This document shows positions 5,660 through 7,704 of a DNA stretch of 7,704 nucleotides, piece after piece. Position 1 is the stretch's first letter. Every line of letters begins with the position of its first letter. The position numbers and the translations under genes were made by a program. Source of the stretch: Halobacteriaceae archaeon Tc-Br11_E2g27 (GTDB lineage: Archaea; Halobacteriota; Halobacteria; Halobacteriales; Haloarculaceae); the NCBI GenBank assembly GCA_001564135.1, contig LKNH01000119.1:1-7704 (forward strand). The letters are read 5' to 3'. The notes below the pieces were generated by a model. That model ran no database searches. It was not told the origin of the DNA and saw nothing but the letters and a program-made list of their open reading frames with translations.

Positions 5660-5926
5660 ATGTCTGTTACACTCAAAGACTTCTATGCGGACTGGTGTGG
5701 GCCGTGTAAGACTCAGGACCCAATCCTGGACGAACTCGCAGAGGAATGGGAGAACGTGGAATTCGAGAAGGTAGACGTCGACGAAGAACAGGACGTCGCC
5801 AACGAGTATCAGGTCCGCTCGCTTCCGACGCTCATCATCGAAAACGAGGATGGCGTCGTCGAACGGTTCGTCGGTGTCACCCAGGCCGAAGATATCGAAG
5901 CCGCCTTCGAAGCCGCCGGTGCATAA
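5660..5926 (+). CDS. Minimal thioredoxin-family protein
   Basis: Predicted 88 residues. The ATG at 5660 is chosen because translation then begins directly at the first core strand; a GTG at 5648 would add four unlikely residues. The active site is ADWCGPCKTQDP (W12, C13, C16), the classical thioredoxin CGPC, and SLPTLII supplies the cis-proline (P56) that packs against it. FVGVTQAEDIEAAFEAAG forms the terminal strand and helix. Ordinary thioredoxins have about 105-110 residues; this one lacks the N-terminal strand and helix, leaving the glutaredoxin-like core. Such short thioredoxins occur in archaea. Expected role: cytoplasmic dithiol-disulfide exchange, reduced by a thioredoxin reductase encoded elsewhere. 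It stands alone, 79 bases before pyrE, which has its own promoter. Confidence 0.92.
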   Translation: MSVTLKDFYADWCGPCKTQDPILDELAEEWENVEFEKVDVDEEQDVANEYQVRSLPTLIIENEDGVVERFVGVTQAEDIEAAFEAAGA

Positions 5927-5977
5927 GTCTTCAAACAGAACAGCACAAACTTGATTTTCGCTGTCGACCGCCAACTC

Positions 5978-5983
5978 CTTTAG
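5978..5983 (+). promoter_or_regulatory. TATA-like box for pyrE
   Basis: The sequence ctttag is centred about 26 bases before the pyrE ATG at 6006, as expected for a leaderless haloarchaeal transcript. Confidence 0.5.
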
Positions 5984-6005
5984 CGGCCGTTCCGTCCACC
6001 GCGAT

Positions 6006-6536
6006 ATGGAGACGCAGTCACTGATTGACCTGCTTCGTGAGACGGAGGCCGTTCGCTTTGGGGAGTTCGAACTCGCCCACGGCGGCACGAGCAACTACTA
6101 CGTCGACAAGTACGTCTTCGAGACGAACCCGGAGTCACTTGCTGCGATTGCCGAAGCCTTCGCCGAGCGTGTCGATGACACGAAACTCGGCGGCGTTGCA
6201 CTTGGTGCGGTCCCGCTCGTTGCCGCCACCAGTATCGCTGCCGACCAGCCCTACGTTATCGTCCGCAAGGAGACGAAAGAATACGGAACAGGCAACCGCA
6301 TCGAAGGGGCGTTCGAAGAGGGCGAGGAAATCGTCGTCCTCGAAGATATTGCAACGACCGGGTCGAGCGCCATCGACGCTGTCGAGGCGCTTCGAGAGGC
6401 TGGAGCTGTGGTTGAGCGCGCACTCGTGGTTGTTGACAGAGAGGAAGGCGCTCGTGAAAACCTCGCCGAACACGATATCGAACTTGAGGCACTCGTAACT
6501 GCCTCAGAGCTTCTGGATGCAGAACAAAGCGAATAG
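6006..6536 (+). CDS. pyrE: Orotate phosphoribosyltransferase
   Basis: Predicted 176 residues. It catalyses orotate plus PRPP to orotidine 5'-monophosphate and pyrophosphate, the fifth step of de novo pyrimidine synthesis, in the cytoplasm. The signature PRPP loop is IVVLEDIATTGSSA (109-122), with the adjacent acidic pair E113-D114. VRFGEFELAHGGTSNYYVDK (16-35) matches the N-terminal orotate-binding segment (bacterial form SGxxSxYY). VIVRKETKEYGTGNRIEG (84-101) matches the flexible loop with lysines and Gly that closes over the active site. The length suits archaeal forms, shorter than E. coli PyrE (213). The ATG is supported by the TATA-like box 26 bases upstream. The next step's enzyme, pyrF, is not adjacent. 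Haloarchaea can carry two pyrE copies; which one this is cannot be told here. Confidence 0.94.
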   Translation: METQSLIDLLRETEAVRFGEFELAHGGTSNYYVDKYVFETNPESLAAIAEAFAERVDDTKLGGVALGAVPLVAATSIAADQPYVIVRKETKEYGTGNRIEGAFEEGEEIVVLEDIATTGSSAIDAVEALREAGAVVERALVVVDREEGARENLAEHDIELEALVTASELLDAEQSE

Positions 6537-6595
6537 GGTGGCCCTTAACCGGTGATACTACACCATTCTTGTGTGTCGAATCCGTACAACTGGTG

Positions 6596-6841
6596 ATGTC
6601 AAATCTTGAATTATACGAACTAGAGGGTTGTCCGTACTGTGAAAAAGTCATCAGAAAGCTCGACGAACTCGGTCTCGAGTACAAATCTCACAAGGTCCCA
6701 TCGAGCCACAGCAAACGCAATGAAGTCGAGGAAGTAAGCGGTCAAACCGGAGTTCCGGTTCTTGTCGACAACGAACACGGCATCGAAGGGATGCCCGAAA
6801 GTGACGATATCGTCGAGTATCTGGAAGAAACGTACGCCTGA
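6596..6841 (+). CDS. Glutaredoxin
   Basis: Predicted 81 residues. The ATG at 6596 puts the first strand (LELYELEGCPYC) at the N-terminus as in the family; in-frame upstream codons add nothing recognisable. The dithiol active site is CPYC (C12, C15). TGVPVLVD supplies the cis-proline strand, and GMPESDDIVEYLEETY is the C-terminal Gly and helix that form the thiol-binding groove. The length equals classical glutaredoxins. It reduces disulfides or mixed disulfides in the cytoplasm; haloarchaea generally use gamma-glutamylcysteine in place of glutathione, so that is the likely low-molecular-weight partner (family knowledge, not seen here). It lies 59 bases after pyrE. The best AT-rich element, gatacta at 6553-6559, is about 40 bases upstream, so a short leader or read-through from pyrE is possible. 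Codons are somewhat more AT-rich than in pyrE. Confidence 0.92.
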   Translation: MSNLELYELEGCPYCEKVIRKLDELGLEYKSHKVPSSHSKRNEVEEVSGQTGVPVLVDNEHGIEGMPESDDIVEYLEETYA

Positions 6842-6892
6842 AATCTACCCCGTTTCGAATAGAACAAGACAGCGTAGTCCATGGAGAGCACG

Positions 6893-6948
6893 TCGGACAG
6901 TGCATTAGAATCCTATCGCTTTCGAGCATCGTTGATTTCCGTCCGACC
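6893..6948. repeat. 7-bp inverted repeat in the intergenic region
   Basis: The arms gtcggac (6893-6899) and gtccgac (6942-6948) are exact reverse complements separated by 42 bases, within the 150-base gap between the convergent glutaredoxin and zinc-ribbon genes. This could be part of a 3' structure, but a 7-base match with so wide a loop may be chance. Confidence 0.25.
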
Positions 6949-6966
6949 CCGAAGCACTCTGCCTGC

Positions 6967-6987
6967 TTTCCCTGTAGATTAGGGAAG
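6967..6987 (-). terminator. Short hairpin just after the DUF6276-like gene
   Basis: The arms ttccct (6968-6973) and agggaa (6981-6986) pair around a seven-base loop, with one more t-g pair outside. It starts about five bases beyond the stop of the minus-strand gene. No T-run follows on that strand, and archaeal termination relies mainly on T-runs, so this is only a possible 3' end structure. Confidence 0.3.
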
Positions 6988-6991
6988 ACTC

Positions 6992-7411
6992 CTAGAGCAA
7001 CTGTTCTAACTGTCGTCGTCGCCCTTTGAGGTCGACCGTTGCGTTAACTGTCGCATCGGTGGCCAGCCGGTCCAGCACGAGCAGCGGGTCGACACCGGCC
7101 CGCTCGACATCGACCAGCAGGTCAGCTATTTCGCCCCGGTAGAGTGCGAGGCTATCGAGTAATCCGAGAAGGAGTGCCATCGGAATCGCTGCATCGGGGT
7201 CGGCCGGAAACACGTCGCTCATGCGGTCGAACGCTTCGTGGGTTGTGCCGTTTACGTCCGTCGCTTCGAGTGGGTGAAGCGAGAGACAGTGGGGACAGAG
7301 ACCGACCGTTTCAGTCTCGCCGGGAACGACATCGAGATACCGGTCCGGTACCGTCACGGTCACCAGTTGGGTGTCGACCTCGGCCAGCGAGCCACAGTCA
7401 GGGCAGTTCAT
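6992..7411 (-). CDS. Haloarchaeal zinc-ribbon protein, DUF6276-like
   Basis: Predicted 139 residues. The N-terminal MNCPDCG (C3, C6) and LCPHC (C39, C42) form one zinc ribbon. The C-terminal half is helical, with PADPDAAIPMALLLGLLDSL (69-88), VERAGVDPLLVLDRLA (102-117) and a terminal RRRQLEQLL. This pattern matches from memory a family of small haloarchaeal proteins annotated DUF6276; the family number should be checked. Function is unknown. The helix around 76-90 is amphipathic and hydrophobic but short for a membrane span. The ATG at 7411 begins eight bases after the stop of the MBL-fold gene on the same strand, so the two are almost certainly one transcript. No clear Shine-Dalgarno is seen. 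Confidence 0.85.
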   Translation of the reverse strand: MNCPDCGSLAEVDTQLVTVTVPDRYLDVVPGETETVGLCPHCLSLHPLEATDVNGTTHEAFDRMSDVFPADPDAAIPMALLLGLLDSLALYRGEIADLLVDVERAGVDPLLVLDRLATDATVNATVDLKGRRRQLEQLL

Positions 7412-7419
7412 CAGTGGGA

Positions 7420-7704
7420 CTACTCGGCCGAACGGTAGTAAATGTCCCCGTCACGCTCTTCCTGAATAACCTCGCCACGGTGTTCGAGGAGGTCCAGATG
7501 CCCGAGTGCTTCGCTCATGCAGGCGAACGTCTCTGTGGCTGGCATATCCCCGAAGAGACCGTCCATCACCTCGACCGGTTGGGTGGGGCCGTCGACGAGC
7601 GAGCGAACATCCGCTGTTCGGTGGGCGTGGGCATTTCGCATCTCGTTGATTCGGTCGGTCGTGTCCGTAATGGGATCGCCATGGCCGGGTAGAAACCGCT
7701 CAAA
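7420..7704 (-). CDS. MBL-fold metallohydrolase, C-terminal part (5' end outside window)
   Basis: The frame is open to the window edge, so the gene starts beyond 7704; 94 residues are visible. They begin FERFLPGHGDPI, containing the late metal-binding His of the metallo-beta-lactamase fold in its typical PGHG setting. A helix INEMRNAHAHRTADVR and a C-terminal segment with ETFACMSEALGHLDLLEHRG and DGDIYYRS follow. That end resembles the small winged-helix domain at the C-terminus of LACTB2-type hydrolases. The substrate cannot be inferred; the subfamily includes nucleases, glyoxalase II-like thioesterases and others. The main zinc motif HxHxDH lies outside the window. It is the upstream gene of a two-gene operon with the DUF6276-like protein. 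Confidence 0.85.
   Translation of the reverse strand, partial: FERFLPGHGDPITDTTDRINEMRNAHAHRTADVRSLVDGPTQPVEVMDGLFGDMPATETFACMSEALGHLDLLEHRGEVIQEERDGDIYYRSAE

Noticed and set aside
5570..6094. 174-residue minus-strand frame opposite thioredoxin and the pyrE start
   Set aside because: It spans two well-supported genes and the pyrE promoter; its sequence looks like antisense coding.
1..7704. Defence system, mobile element or CRISPR array
   Set aside because: No transposase, integrase, terminal inverted repeats, target duplications, spaced repeats or defence-domain cluster is visible; the CPBP (Abi) fragment alone is not evidence of defence.

Overview
The window is haloarchaeal (class Halobacteria) chromosomal DNA. 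The proteins are acidic and rich in D/E, and several genes start at or within a few bases of the expected transcription start, with an AT-rich TATA-like box about 26-30 bases upstream (the leaderless arrangement usual in haloarchaea). Marker families agree: Tat-exported halocyanins with PGF-CTERM-like tails, an archaeal Dim2/Pno1-like KH protein, a CheC-like chemotaxis protein, a DUF6276-like zinc-ribbon protein and a short archaeal-type orotate phosphoribosyltransferase. Base composition is moderately GC-rich. I cannot name the genus.

Layout. 2-1040 (+): two tandem halocyanin-type blue-copper proteins, the first cut by the window edge, five bases apart and probably one transcript. 1037-1585 (-): the KH-domain protein, converging on the second halocyanin gene with overlapping stop codons. 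1645-2322 (+): a COMT-type O-methyltransferase diverging from the KH gene across a 59-base gap with one symmetric TATA-like element. 2405-3007 (+): a CheC-like protein. 3066-3623 (+): an unrecognised protein with two N-terminal zinc ribbons and a clear leaderless promoter. 3661-4296 (-) and 4286-4594 (+): a membrane protein lacking its signal peptide, back to back with a CPBP-protease remnant lacking its first catalytic motif. I read this as a deletion scar through two divergent genes. 4600-5454 (-): an M23/LytM-like protein. 5660-6841 (+): a minimal thioredoxin, pyrE and a glutaredoxin, each in its own short unit. 6992-7704 (-): a DUF6276-like protein downstream of a partial MBL-fold hydrolase, spaced like an operon.

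Working together. Only the halocyanin pair (cell-surface electron transfer) and the MBL/DUF6276 pair look like operons. The thioredoxin and glutaredoxin flanking pyrE share a thiol-redox theme, but nothing shows a functional link to pyrimidine synthesis. The rest is a mosaic of singly transcribed housekeeping and accessory genes. I found no rRNA, tRNA, CRISPR array, complete insertion sequence, prophage or defence cassette. The most unusual site is the double-truncation junction near 4260-4300. Next are the single TATA element between divergent genes, the M23-fold protein without an export signal, and a possible 43-residue protein at 5514-5645.
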